A stretch of 64,000 bases of DNA from Pukyongia sp. (GCA_030148705.1 JASBSY010000017.1:83352-147351), one strand, 5' to 3'. Numbered from the stretch's first letter, positions 10,283 through 19,235 are shown. The notes: generated by a model from the letters alone, not told the origin. Program-made: numbers and translations.

Positions 10283-10356
10283 GGCCGCGTAGTTCAACTG
10301 AATAGAATATCAGATTTCGGCTCTGAGGGTTGGGGGTTTGAATCCCTCCGCGGTCA
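10283..10356 (+). tRNA. tRNA-Arg (anticodon TCG)
   Basis: A complete cloverleaf can be drawn. The acceptor GGCCGCG (10283-10289) pairs with CGCGGTC (10349-10355) with one G-T. The D stem is GTTC/GAAT, the anticodon stem is TCAGA/TCTGA with loop TTTCGGC (anticodon TCG), and the T arm is GGGGG-TTTGAAT-CCCTC. The discriminator base is A and the variable loop has five bases. The 3' CCA is not encoded, so it must be added after transcription, as is usual in Bacteroidota. It decodes CGN-family arginine codons. Confidence 0.95.
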
Positions 10357-10365
10357 CTACAAGCA

Positions 10366-10445
10366 CAATTCCTGCAACGAAGGTTGCAGGAATTGTTGTT
10401 TTCAGAAGAAACCTGAACTTGTTCAGGAGTTTCTGATGAAAACAA
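10366..10445 (+). terminator. Two consecutive strong hairpins after tRNA-Arg
   Basis: The first hairpin has a perfect 13-bp stem: CAATTCCTGCAAC at 10366-10378, loop GAAG, and its complement at 10383-10395. It is followed directly by a second, longer one: TTGTTTTCA (10396-10404) pairs with TGAAAACAA (10437-10445), and CCTGAAC (10412-10418) with GTTCAGG (10421-10427). No clean T-run follows the first stem apart from a few T residues. They may end or shape the tRNA transcript; an independent small RNA is also possible. The rest of the gap to 10602 shows only a weaker AAAACCA/TGGTTTT stem. Confidence 0.6.
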
Positions 10446-10573
10446 CGATTAGCGCTGCGCCAGCAGTGCTGAATTGTATTTGCAAAGGGGATCGTCCGGG
10501 GGAAGCACCAACTTTGTGAAAAACCATCTTTGGTTTTACTTAGAACTGCCAGGTCGCGTCTAAAATTTTTGTG

Positions 10574-10581
10574 TATTTTCG
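10574..10581 (+). promoter_or_regulatory. Possible -7 element
   Basis: TATTTTCG, one mismatch to TAnnTTTG, 21 bases ahead of the ATG at 10603. No clear -33 TTG is visible. Confidence 0.4.
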
Positions 10582-10602
10582 GAATTGAATAATCAAAACT
10601 TT

Positions 10603-11136
10603 ATGAAAAAGATATTAGGAATAGGATCGAGGATTGAACATCCTCAACACGGGAAAGGCGTGGTAACCAACGTCACCTCAAAAATGTATTGGGTTACTTT
10701 TATCGATTCAGGACTGGAAACCATTGATATCGATGATGAGTTTACCGTTATAGAAGCAGCCGAAGACGAAGTGGATTCGGTGAGTTTTTACGAAGTGGAA
10801 AAGAGCCTGAGGGATATTTTAAAAAAATGGAGCGATATAAGCGAGATCACACCCATTGCCGATAAGTATAAGGGTGGAACAATGATACTAAAACCCAAGG
10901 ATGACGGTTTGTCTGTAAAGGAAATACCAATCAACACCTTCTTTCATAAAATAGTGATGTTAAGAGACCGCCTCAGGGTGATGGAACAGAAAATTAATTC
11001 GAGTAAGGCGCTGGACGACCAGGATAAAATAGACTTACAGCAGTATATTACCCGTTGTTACGGGAGTCTCACTACCTTCAATGTGCTCTTTAAAAACAAA
11101 TCCCAGTATTTTGTAGGAGATAGTTCCAAAAATTAA
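10603..11136 (+). CDS. Conserved protein of unknown function
   Basis: A 177-residue product read from ATG 10603; a TTG at 10585 is in frame but lies only a few bases after the possible -7 element, so ATG is preferred. The N-terminal 55 residues (GIGSRIEHPQHGKGVVTNV, YWVTFIDSGLETIDI) resemble a small beta-barrel of the type often seen as HP.FG.G.V in nucleic-acid enzymes. The remainder is helical and charged (MLRDRLRVMEQKINSS), with no signal peptide or membrane segment. I recognise it only as a protein recurrent in Bacteroidota and assign no function. It stands alone between tRNA-Arg and the serine hydrolase gene. Confidence 0.85.
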   Translation: MKKILGIGSRIEHPQHGKGVVTNVTSKMYWVTFIDSGLETIDIDDEFTVIEAAEDEVDSVSFYEVEKSLRDILKKWSDISEITPIADKYKGGTMILKPKDDGLSVKEIPINTFFHKIVMLRDRLRVMEQKINSSKALDDQDKIDLQQYITRCYGSLTTFNVLFKNKSQYFVGDSSKN

Positions 11137-11240
11137 CAGGTTATTCCGGACTTTGGAACAGATTTTGACCCAATCAGTATCTACAAGGCAAATTTGTAAT
11201 AATTTAACGTTTAGTGCGTTACACCTATAGGATTATAATA

Positions 11241-11248
11241 TACATTTG
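11241..11248 (+). promoter_or_regulatory. -7 element TACATTTG for the 11303 operon
   Basis: Exact match to TAnnTTTG, 54 bases before the ATG at 11303. The -33 element is not convincing. It would drive the hydrolase-transporter pair. Confidence 0.6.
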
Positions 11249-11302
11249 CTCGATTTAACCTAAAAATAAATATTAATCCTTTAACATAACCGGCTTATTT
11301 TA

Positions 11303-12211
11303 ATGAGAAGAACTTTAATTAATTATCCCCTGATCTTATTGGCTTTCCTGTTTTCGTTTACAGTTTATTCACAAGCGCTACCCATCCACCGTGATGGAGA
11401 GATCGATAAACTGGGAGAGCTTTACTGTGAAGACCTGCAACTAACGCTAGAGGCAGAGATCTTTAAAAATTCCAGCTGGAAGCGGCTGGTTGACAATAAC
11501 CGGATGTCTATTGGAATCGTAGATCTTAGCGACCTGGACGACATTCGCTACGCCGGATTAAACGACTCCTACATGATGTACGCTGCCAGTCTGCCGAAGA
11601 TAGCAGTGCTGCTTGCGGCTATGGATGCTCTGGAAAATGGCGAATTAAAAGATTCAAAAGAAATTCAAAGAGACATGCGACTTATGATTAGTAAGTCGAA
11701 TAACCAGGCAACCACTCGTATGATCGACAGGGTGGGCTATGAAAAAATTGAAGCTGTTCTGCGATTGCCTCAGCACAATCTATATGAAGAAGAGACCGGC
11801 GGCGGTTTATGGGTAGGAAAGCGCTATGCTGCAGGCGGCCGAAGATATCCCGAGCCCCTGAAAGGTCTTAGTCATGCGGCCACCACCAAGCAGGTTTGCA
11901 GTTTTTATTATCAACTCGCCATGGGCAACCTGGTGAACGAGGACAGGTCTAAGCAAATGCTGGATATCATGGAAAACCCCGGCCTTCACCACAAGTTTGT
12001 CAACACCCTGGAAAGAGTTGCACCACGTGCAAGACTTTTTAGAAAATCGGGCTCCTGGAAGAACTACCATTCCGATTCTGTACTGGTTTGGGGACCCGAC
12101 CGAAAGTACATCATCGTAGCCTTGATAGATGATAGTTACGGCGAGCAGATTATCCGAGATTTAGTAATTCCTTTGGAAAAAGTTCTGAAAAAATCGCGTA
12201 ATTTGATGTAG
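11303..12211 (+). CDS. Exported serine hydrolase, class A beta-lactamase/PBP fold
   Basis: A 302-residue product with an N-terminal signal peptide (hydrophobic about 8-22, VYSQ). The three active-site motifs of the penicillin-recognising fold are visible: S96-L-P-K99 (SxxK), S132-N-N134 (SxN) and K248-S-G250 (KTG-like box). No convincing ExxLN omega-loop is evident. The enzyme is probably periplasmic or lipid-facing and acts on a peptide, ester or amide bond; beta-lactam hydrolysis cannot be claimed from the motifs. It lies 19 bases before the HEAT-fused transporter, so the two are likely co-transcribed. A second protein of the same fold is encoded at 15064-16308. Confidence 0.88.
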   Translation: MRRTLINYPLILLAFLFSFTVYSQALPIHRDGEIDKLGELYCEDLQLTLEAEIFKNSSWKRLVDNNRMSIGIVDLSDLDDIRYAGLNDSYMMYAASLPKIAVLLAAMDALENGELKDSKEIQRDMRLMISKSNNQATTRMIDRVGYEKIEAVLRLPQHNLYEEETGGGLWVGKRYAAGGRRYPEPLKGLSHAATTKQVCSFYYQLAMGNLVNEDRSKQMLDIMENPGLHHKFVNTLERVAPRARLFRKSGSWKNYHSDSVLVWGPDRKYIIVALIDDSYGEQIIRDLVIPLEKVLKKSRNLM

Positions 12212-12230
12212 TAATTATAGTTACATCAAA

Positions 12231-15077
12231 ATGCTTACTGACCTTTTTAAAAAGACCTTTGATATAAGAGATGGGGAAATCCGCATCTCTTTTTTTATGC
12301 AGTTATATATCTTTCTGCTAATCACGGTCCTTTTAATGGTTAAACCCACAATCAACGCCCTATTCCTGTCCAGGTTGGGTTCAGAACAGCTGCCATACGG
12401 ATATATACTTGTTGCGGTTGTAGCTGTAGTTACCTCCTATTTTTACGGCAGGGGTGTAAAACGATATTCCCTCAAAGGACTTACTACCGGAACCCTGGTG
12501 GTTTTCAGCCTGAGCTTTATGCTGCTGAGTTTTATAATGCACAGTTCCCTCATGAACGACTGGGTGCTCTATGTGTATTACCTCAGTGTGGCGCTGTTTG
12601 CTGTCCTGGTTACGTCCCAGTTTTGGATTATAGCGAATATGGTGTTTAATGCCCGGGAAGCAAAACGACTGTTCGGTTTTATCGGGGCAGGAGCCATCGC
12701 CGGGGGCATATTTGGAGGATATCTCACCATCGCCCTGGCCTCTACCTTTGGAAACAAAATTGTGATTCTCGTCGCAGCATTGCTCATACTGTGCTGTATC
12801 CCGATTATTCAGGCGGTCTGGAATATGAGAATCCGTAAGCTCAATCGCTATATCAGGAATCAACGCAAGCTGGGGCATAAAAAATCCGGGAGCACTCCCT
12901 TAAAGATCATTATTTCGTCCAAACATCTTAGTTTTCTAGCAGCAATAGTTGGGGTAGGTGTAATCATGGCAAAACTGGTCGACTTCCAGTTTAGCGATTT
13001 TGCCAATAGAGCAATACCCGACAGCGACGAACTCGCTTCCTTCTTCGGATTTTGGTTTTCTACCTTCAATGTAATAGCACTGCTTATTCAGTTGTTTCTC
13101 ACCAATCGATTGCTTGCCTGGCTGGGGGTAACTACCAACCTGCTAATCCTCCCATTGGGGATAGCCGCGGGCTGCTTGTTATTTCTTACTGTTCCCGAAC
13201 TGTGGGTACTTATCATTATTAAAGGTATGGATGGAAGCTTTAAGCAGTCTATCAATAAAGCCGCCATCGAACTATCCATCCTTCCTATTCCCTTGAATAT
13301 TAAAAACGAAGCCAAATCCTTTATCGATGTTGTTGTAGACAGTATCGCCACCGGTATTGCCGGGCTGATGTTGATCTTCGTGATACGGCGCCTGGAACTA
13401 AGCACTTCCTATATCACCGTGATCATCCTCCTGATGTTATTTATCTGGATTGTTTTGATTTATAAGTTGCGGGAAGCCTATTTCGAATCTTTCAGACGAA
13501 ATATCCAGAATTCACTGGAAACAACCGAAAGGGAACAGAGCAGAAAACGCGAAAACACCACAGAATCGACCATCAAGGTCTTAACCAATGGTTCGGAAAA
13601 TGAAATTGTCACCTTACTGAGCCGTATGGAGGAGATTCGCCTGAAATCCTACGAACACCACATTATAAAACTGCTTGATCATCCTTCAGTAAAAGTAAGG
13701 ACTGCAGCTATCAAACAACTCTATTATTATAAAAAAGGGACGGCGGTTGAAAAGATCAAACAACTAGTGCATGCAGAAGACGACGAGCTGGTGCACAATG
13801 CAATTGAATATCTGTTGCATCACACCTACCTTAGTGACGAAAAGATCTTCGCCAGTTACCTGAATCATTCAGATGACTACATTTCAAGTGCTGCCTTACT
13901 CTCCCTGGCCAAGAATTCTTCCTCCAATGTAAATCTGGCGTCCCGGTTCGGACTTCAGAAATTGGTAGAGGACAAGATCAGGGAACTTTCAAGGGATGAT
14001 AACGACCTCAGGAAGGAAGAAATTGCCGATTTGCTGATCGCAGTAGCCTATATGAGAGATGAAAAGTACTATTCTTTTATTTCTGCGCATTTTAACAACA
14101 AGGATCCCTTCGTTGTAAAACATGCTATTCAGGCAGCAGGCATTACCGTACATGAAGCTTTTGTCCCGCATCTAATCGATTTTCTGGCAGAAGACGACTT
14201 CAGGAAACATGCTCGAAAGGCACTTAAGAAATACGGAATTAAGATTACCCAAACCATTCTCGACCTGGATCTGGCGGAAAATTTAAAACAGGAGGTTAAG
14301 CCGTATATCCCGGAAGTGATCGAATCGTTTAATAATAGAGAAGCGTACAAAGTAATGATGCGGCTGCTCCGAAGTAAGGATTTTGTTATCCGTCTCGAAG
14401 CCGCGAAGTCTTTGAAGATTATGAGAAATAATGGGCTGAATGTAAAAATAGACCAGCGGCAGCTAGTTCGAATAATTCTAACCGAAAGCAAGTTTTACCG
14501 GGAATCCATTCACGCCATAGCTACTATCAGGGGAGGGCTCACAGCCGGCGATACCGTATTTTCGGAGGCAGACGATCGTGAAACCGACCTTTTTATCGCA
14601 AGGGAGTTATTAGTAGACATCCTTATGGATCAGCTCGATCAAAGCCTGGAATGTATCTTTAAACTTCTCAGCCTGAAATACGACCGATCTGACATTGATA
14701 CTGCCTATTTTGGGCTGAAAAGCGAGGTATACGATACTAAGATCAATGCCGTTGAATTCCTGGATAACCTGTTACAGGCTCGTCTGAAACACGATATTCT
14801 TCCACTTGTTGAATACCATATGATCGATAAGCAGCAAAGCGGAATTTCCAGCTATGAAGTTCCTCATATCTCTGAAAAAAAGATTCTGAAAAGACTCCTT
14901 AAAAACAGGGGCGCTCGAATCAAGGTAGCCGTCTTACGGGTTTTTGAACACTCGGGGGATCGTTCTCAAATTAAACTTATAAAACCGCTGCTTTCTCATA
15001 AGAATAAGAAAGTCCGGCTTGCGGCAAGATATGCACAGGATGCCCTAACCAAAACCCAGCAAGTTAGTTTGAAGTAA
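12231..15077 (+). CDS. ATP/ADP-translocase-like (MFS) membrane protein fused to HEAT repeats
   Basis: A 948-residue product. Residues 1-about 420 hold roughly eleven to twelve hydrophobic segments and the stretch SQFWIIANMVFNAREAKRLFGFIGAGAIAGG-like, which resembles the nucleotide transporter (NTT/Tlc) branch of the MFS. From about 445 to the end the chain is soluble and built of HEAT-like helical pairs, for example LLDHPSVKVRTAAIKQL, DPFVVKHAIQAAG, KDFVIRLEAAKSL and HKNKKVRLAARYA. Substrate is not known: true NTTs exchange ATP/ADP, but many bacterial relatives are uncharacterised. It is co-directional with the hydrolase upstream and overlaps by 14 bases, tail to tail, with the minus-strand hydrolase. 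Confidence 0.85.
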   Translation: MLTDLFKKTFDIRDGEIRISFFMQLYIFLLITVLLMVKPTINALFLSRLGSEQLPYGYILVAVVAVVTSYFYGRGVKRYSLKGLTTGTLVVFSLSFMLLSFIMHSSLMNDWVLYVYYLSVALFAVLVTSQFWIIANMVFNAREAKRLFGFIGAGAIAGGIFGGYLTIALASTFGNKIVILVAALLILCCIPIIQAVWNMRIRKLNRYIRNQRKLGHKKSGSTPLKIIISSKHLSFLAAIVGVGVIMAKLVDFQFSDFANRAIPDSDELASFFGFWFSTFNVIALLIQLFLTNRLLAWLGVTTNLLILPLGIAAGCLLFLTVPELWVLIIIKGMDGSFKQSINKAAIELSILPIPLNIKNEAKSFIDVVVDSIATGIAGLMLIFVIRRLELSTSYITVIILLMLFIWIVLIYKLREAYFESFRRNIQNSLETTEREQSRKRENTTESTIKVLTNGSENEIVTLLSRMEEIRLKSYEHHIIKLLDHPSVKVRTAAIKQLYYYKKGTAVEKIKQLVHAEDDELVHNAIEYLLHHTYLSDEKIFASYLNHSDDYISSAALLSLAKNSSSNVNLASRFGLQKLVEDKIRELSRDDNDLRKEEIADLLIAVAYMRDEKYYSFISAHFNNKDPFVVKHAIQAAGITVHEAFVPHLIDFLAEDDFRKHARKALKKYGIKITQTILDLDLAENLKQEVKPYIPEVIESFNNREAYKVMMRLLRSKDFVIRLEAAKSLKIMRNNGLNVKIDQRQLVRIILTESKFYRESIHAIATIRGGLTAGDTVFSEADDRETDLFIARELLVDILMDQLDQSLECIFKLLSLKYDRSDIDTAYFGLKSEVYDTKINAVEFLDNLLQARLKHDILPLVEYHMIDKQQSGISSYEVPHISEKKILKRLLKNRGARIKVAVLRVFEHSGDRSQIKLIKPLLSHKNKKVRLAARYAQDALTKTQQVSLK

Positions 15078-16308
15078 TTAGCTTATCGATTTCCGTGGCC
15101 AGATACATATGGGCTCCCGCAGAATTCTTACTCAATACGTTTGTCATCAAACATACAATATACTTTTTGCCGTCCGGGTGTTCTACGGTTATTACCGAAT
15201 TCATATAGTTGAACTTATTACCGGCATATTCACCGCAGAAAGTTTCCTTGGAACGATCACAGCTGTAAAAACTACCCGACTTAAAATAAACTCTGGCACT
15301 GTCGAGCCGTGACGATCGCGCATAGCGTATTCGGCGATCCGTGAGGTAAAGTATGCGCTTCATTTCCAGGCTGGAGGCAGAATCTATTACTTTACCCTGC
15401 TCCAACTGCACCAGATATTTCATCAGGCCTTTGGGGGTACCGATGCTACCGCCCATTCGTCCCACGTACCGATCGGGGCCATTAGTAAAGACCCCGCCAA
15501 GCCGCCAATCGTCCTCGGTAATTCCAAGTTCACGTAACGGGTTGTTTACAACGGCATTTGCCAGGCGCGTAAGACTGTCACGAGGGGTTTCTTTAAAATA
15601 GCGATCAGACTCTTCCTCTGTCAAGCGGGGGTAATCTAAACCGAAGGCGGCCATAAGCATAGACTCCCGGTAAAGTACACTGGCTGCACCATTATTGCTA
15701 ACCGATACCATATGATCGGCCCATTCGAAGAGGGTGAATTCATCACTGGCGATAACCTGTCTCTTATTCAGTTTCTTTGTTTCCGGGTTGTAAATGGGTA
15801 CCGTATGATGGTCGCCTACTCCCCAGATCCCCGACTTTACGCGCTTATTGCAGAGCAGTGCAATGCGCGCTTCAAAATCCTCCGGATAGATCTTATTCAG
15901 TTCGTAGAAAAGTGCATTTAATACTGCTATTTTCCCAACGCTGCCCGGTTGATAACCCACATCTTCCCGAAATGAAGCATAGCGCATATTCGAAGGATCG
16001 GTAATGTCCAGTACTGCCGCCGAATAACCTGCTCCCGGAAACAGTCGGTTGAGTTTCTTTTCGAAGGCATCGTCCTCCACAAGAATGTCGTCTATATTTT
16101 TTTCACCAACGCTTAACAGGTTCAGGCGGATGTCATCTATACTCCCAAAGGCCCCATAGGGAATCCTGGTATACTTTTCTCCTTTGTCGAGGGTGTGTTG
16201 AATATCAAGTAAGCGCACGATCCTGGAACGTTCATATCCATCGATGGGGTAGAATCCAAAGGATAGAAAAATGCCTGCTATAAATAATATTATTAGAAAA
16301 TTTTTCAT
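15064..16308 (-). CDS. Exported serine hydrolase, beta-lactamase/PBP fold (second copy of the type)
   Basis: A 414-residue product from the ATG at 16308. The frame opens 41 codons earlier, but only this ATG gives a proper hydrophobic N-terminus (residues 3-19) and its A is the last base of the upstream stop. Motifs S123-V-G-K126, S204-N-N206 and K343-S-G345 give a full penicillin-recognising active site. It is longer than the 11303 protein, with an insertion between the SxxK and SxN boxes and four cysteines in the C-terminal half (350, 358, 386 and one in the insertion at 153). Translational coupling to the dikinase-like gene suggests shared function. The substrate is unknown. Confidence 0.88.
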   Translation of the reverse strand: MKNFLIILFIAGIFLSFGFYPIDGYERSRIVRLLDIQHTLDKGEKYTRIPYGAFGSIDDIRLNLLSVGEKNIDDILVEDDAFEKKLNRLFPGAGYSAAVLDITDPSNMRYASFREDVGYQPGSVGKIAVLNALFYELNKIYPEDFEARIALLCNKRVKSGIWGVGDHHTVPIYNPETKKLNKRQVIASDEFTLFEWADHMVSVSNNGAASVLYRESMLMAAFGLDYPRLTEEESDRYFKETPRDSLTRLANAVVNNPLRELGITEDDWRLGGVFTNGPDRYVGRMGGSIGTPKGLMKYLVQLEQGKVIDSASSLEMKRILYLTDRRIRYARSSRLDSARVYFKSGSFYSCDRSKETFCGEYAGNKFNYMNSVITVEHPDGKKYIVCLMTNVLSKNSAGAHMYLATEIDKLITSN

Positions 16309-19235
16309 CAGTTTAGTTGTGTTTGAAGCGATATTCGCCGTTGATAGTCGATGTCGGGAGCAATTGACGCCAGGTAGTCTGAACTTTGAGCCCGTTTGTT
16401 CTCTACAAATGGCCTGATTTGAAAAAGCCATATTTTGTCATCAGTAAACCCAAGTTCTATATCCCATGCGCCCCGGTAATCGGTTGCGGCTTCCTTCTTC
16501 ATGATCGACACCGTCTTGGCGGCGATCTCCTTAAGCGATCGAATGTTTGCGGCATTAAGTATGGGGTCTTCGAAGGTGGTGATATGCCTACTGGTGCCAC
16601 CGCCGGATGGTAACCTCATAAAGCCGGGTTCCCTGGCCGGGGCGAGAAGAAAATCTGTTTCAGAAGTAATCAGCCGGGTTTCGGCCTGCTGCCCGTCAAC
16701 CGCACCGCCGGCACCACGACTAAAAGCCACGGTAAGGTCGTTCGAATTTCCGCTATTGATACCTTTGGTAATCATAACCCCCGAATATTCAACATCCACA
16801 CTCGGAATGATTAATATCGACGGAAATACGTTTTCCGGGTTGGACAGGTATTTCTGCCGCCATTTAAAACTGCGTTCCGTATAGGGAGAAGCCCAGACTC
16901 TTTTAATTCCTTCGATAATCTTTTCGGAAGACACTATATTAAAAAGGGTTAAATTCAAACCGGCCCCGGTAAATTCCTTGAGATCTTCCATATTGGTGTC
17001 GCTGCGGAGAAAAACCGGCACAGTTCCCATTTTTCCACCGAAGGCCTTTTGAAAATTCAGTTCCAGGTCGGCAACAAAGGCTGCGTCCAGAGGCATTTTT
17101 TCGATAGCAGACTTAAGGCTCTCCAAACAGGACAACTGATAACTTTCCACTACCTCTTCAGAAATATCATTCTTACGCATGGTATCGGCTTCCTGGAACG
17201 TACCATTTAAAAATTCCCAGAAACTCACGCCCTGCCCCGGCATTTGCTGATCCATATGCTTTCTGAATATCCCAAAGGGAATAACGATGCCTTCCACTAC
17301 ATGCTCCGGGAACATGGATTTAAGCTGTCCCAGGTTTGCGGCCTTTGGCCCGCATAACTTGCCCGAATCCTTAGCGTCTACCGAGCGCATATTGAGTACT
17401 CGCTGAACATCCAGGCGAATTTGTTTTACCGGAACGGCAATTTTTTCTTCGCTTCGCGTTGTCTCTCTGAATAAATCCTTTTCAGAATTTGTCATTTCCT
17501 TTTCCTTTTTCAGGATGACGTTCCCTTTTTCTGAAACTGCAAGGAAAACCCGATCCCCCTTGTATTTGGATAGGGCTTTTAAGTTTTCATCTGAAAGTGC
17601 AGCATTCGGTATCCCCAGGTTTCTTGCCAACAACTGCACATGAGACACCAGGTTGCCTTCAGAAACTGTCATAATTCCGGCTACTGGTTTGAGGTCACTT
17701 GGCGGTTTTTCAAAAATATAGATCTTGTCGCTCGAAATTTCGATGTTTTCGGGATTCCCGGAAATTACTACAAGTTCGCCTAAAGCATAGCCCGGATTAA
17801 GCCCCCGGATATTGTTTTGGGATCTCAGGTTCATGACATCGTTCGATATGCCCGATAAATCGGCTATCAAACCGCCCAGTTTACCCACACTTTCTCCCAG
17901 ATCCAGCGCAACGGAGGAGCGCACGCGGTCATCGATAAACCCATATGCCAGCGGTTCGAACGTCGTGTATCTGTCTACAATATCCTGATAGTTTGCCTTT
18001 ACCATAGCCGCACTCCATTCCACCACCCCTCTGGATGTCTGTAGAAAGGAATTCAGGTCCTCAAGGCTTAGCTCTTTACTACTTAAATGAAGCTCGAGTA
18101 CGGGTTTAACTTTTTCCCATTCCCATAATTCTATTAGGCCGGTGCCGGCTGCCGCAAGGCTTAACTGCCTTATTTTTTCCATCAGTTCCTCTAGGGTATC
18201 GGGCTGCCATTCCTGTGTTTCCTTAAGCAGCACATCTTCAATGGAATTAGAAAGGTCGAGCAGGAGTAGTCGGTCTCGCCCCGATGCATTCATTGTAATT
18301 CCTGTCCTGATTACACAGAGGATATCGGCAAGGGCCGGTACTGTTTCGTAGGGGCCGTTCAAGTTATCGTATCCTTCCAGAAACTCCACGAGGTTGGGGC
18401 GAAGCGGATTAGCCGAGCTAATTCGTTTTACCTGGCTCATAAGCGTGGCGGTATTCAGAGGAGCGTAATATTCTTCCATGGTCTCTATAAGGCGGTCGAG
18501 ATCGATTCTAAGTTTTTCGGATAGCTTCGACTGGTGTTGTGACCTGAATTCCTTAACCATTGCAATGTCGTCTACAGTAGGATTGCCGTGGATCTTAATG
18601 CGTGCTTCCATGAATTTTCCATATTCATCGGCAATGGTCTTCGACAAACTTCGCATTTGCTGGGCCAGGTTGTTATCCCCATCATGCGGAACATCCTTAA
18701 GTGATTGTCGCAATAAATAATAATGACTTATAACTCGCTGGTTGTTCGGTAGGTATTTCTCATAGAATTCTACACCCCATTCCTGTTCGTCCTCGCTTTG
18801 AACAGCCCCCCGGTAAAACTGTGATTTTTCCTGGATCCAACCATTATCAATACTCTCCAGGTATTTCCCCAGTTGATATTGTTTAAGCCTGCTCTGATTA
18901 TTGGCAGCATCCCAAAACTCCTTCCTGTCTGTGTTAGCGAGAATTTGCCCCAAATAGATATGGTGATCCTCTCCCAACTTCTTAACAGCAGGTTTATAGC
19001 TGGCATGTTGCACACCACCCCCAATTTTATCGGGACAAGGATCTTTGGGTTCCCTGAGGGTCCCGTCTTCACAGAACCACCGGATGCGGTCGTAGGGACC
19101 CCGAGGGTCTTTTTTATACGTCTCAATTTGTTTTCTAATCTGTTCGGAAGGTATCTCTTGTGCTACGGTGGTAGAAACACCGAGAACAATGAAAAAAAGG
19201 CTTGTAAATATTCTGGAAATTATAGGACGGTTCAT
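16308..19235 (-). CDS. Exported dikinase-like protein with phosphohistidine and PPDK-type ATP-grasp domains
   Basis: A 975-residue product. A signal peptide is evident (hydrophobic 9-22, VAQ at 24-26). Residues about 27-480 are helical and match no domain I know. About 485-580 is a PEP-utiliser swivelling domain with the catalytic-type motif S531-H532-V-x-L-x-A-R-N and GIP. About 624-945 is a PPDK/PEP-synthase N-terminal ATP-grasp domain with CGPKAANLGQL, R744-S-D-T-N-M-E-D and the closing FQIRPF. The order His domain then ATP-grasp is that of glucan, water dikinases, not PEP synthase, and no PEP/pyruvate barrel follows. An exported ATP-dependent dikinase is unexpected because the periplasm lacks ATP. 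It overlaps the serine hydrolase gene by one base. Confidence 0.87.
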   Translation of the reverse strand: MNRPIISRIFTSLFFIVLGVSTTVAQEIPSEQIRKQIETYKKDPRGPYDRIRWFCEDGTLREPKDPCPDKIGGGVQHASYKPAVKKLGEDHHIYLGQILANTDRKEFWDAANNQSRLKQYQLGKYLESIDNGWIQEKSQFYRGAVQSEDEQEWGVEFYEKYLPNNQRVISHYYLLRQSLKDVPHDGDNNLAQQMRSLSKTIADEYGKFMEARIKIHGNPTVDDIAMVKEFRSQHQSKLSEKLRIDLDRLIETMEEYYAPLNTATLMSQVKRISSANPLRPNLVEFLEGYDNLNGPYETVPALADILCVIRTGITMNASGRDRLLLLDLSNSIEDVLLKETQEWQPDTLEELMEKIRQLSLAAAGTGLIELWEWEKVKPVLELHLSSKELSLEDLNSFLQTSRGVVEWSAAMVKANYQDIVDRYTTFEPLAYGFIDDRVRSSVALDLGESVGKLGGLIADLSGISNDVMNLRSQNNIRGLNPGYALGELVVISGNPENIEISSDKIYIFEKPPSDLKPVAGIMTVSEGNLVSHVQLLARNLGIPNAALSDENLKALSKYKGDRVFLAVSEKGNVILKKEKEMTNSEKDLFRETTRSEEKIAVPVKQIRLDVQRVLNMRSVDAKDSGKLCGPKAANLGQLKSMFPEHVVEGIVIPFGIFRKHMDQQMPGQGVSFWEFLNGTFQEADTMRKNDISEEVVESYQLSCLESLKSAIEKMPLDAAFVADLELNFQKAFGGKMGTVPVFLRSDTNMEDLKEFTGAGLNLTLFNIVSSEKIIEGIKRVWASPYTERSFKWRQKYLSNPENVFPSILIIPSVDVEYSGVMITKGINSGNSNDLTVAFSRGAGGAVDGQQAETRLITSETDFLLAPAREPGFMRLPSGGGTSRHITTFEDPILNAANIRSLKEIAAKTVSIMKKEAATDYRGAWDIELGFTDDKIWLFQIRPFVENKRAQSSDYLASIAPDIDYQRRISLQTQLN

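Noticed and set aside
11303..12211. Antibiotic-resistance beta-lactamase
   Set aside because: The SxxK, SxN and KSG motifs show only the penicillin-recognising fold; no convincing Glu-containing omega loop was found, so resistance should not be inferred.
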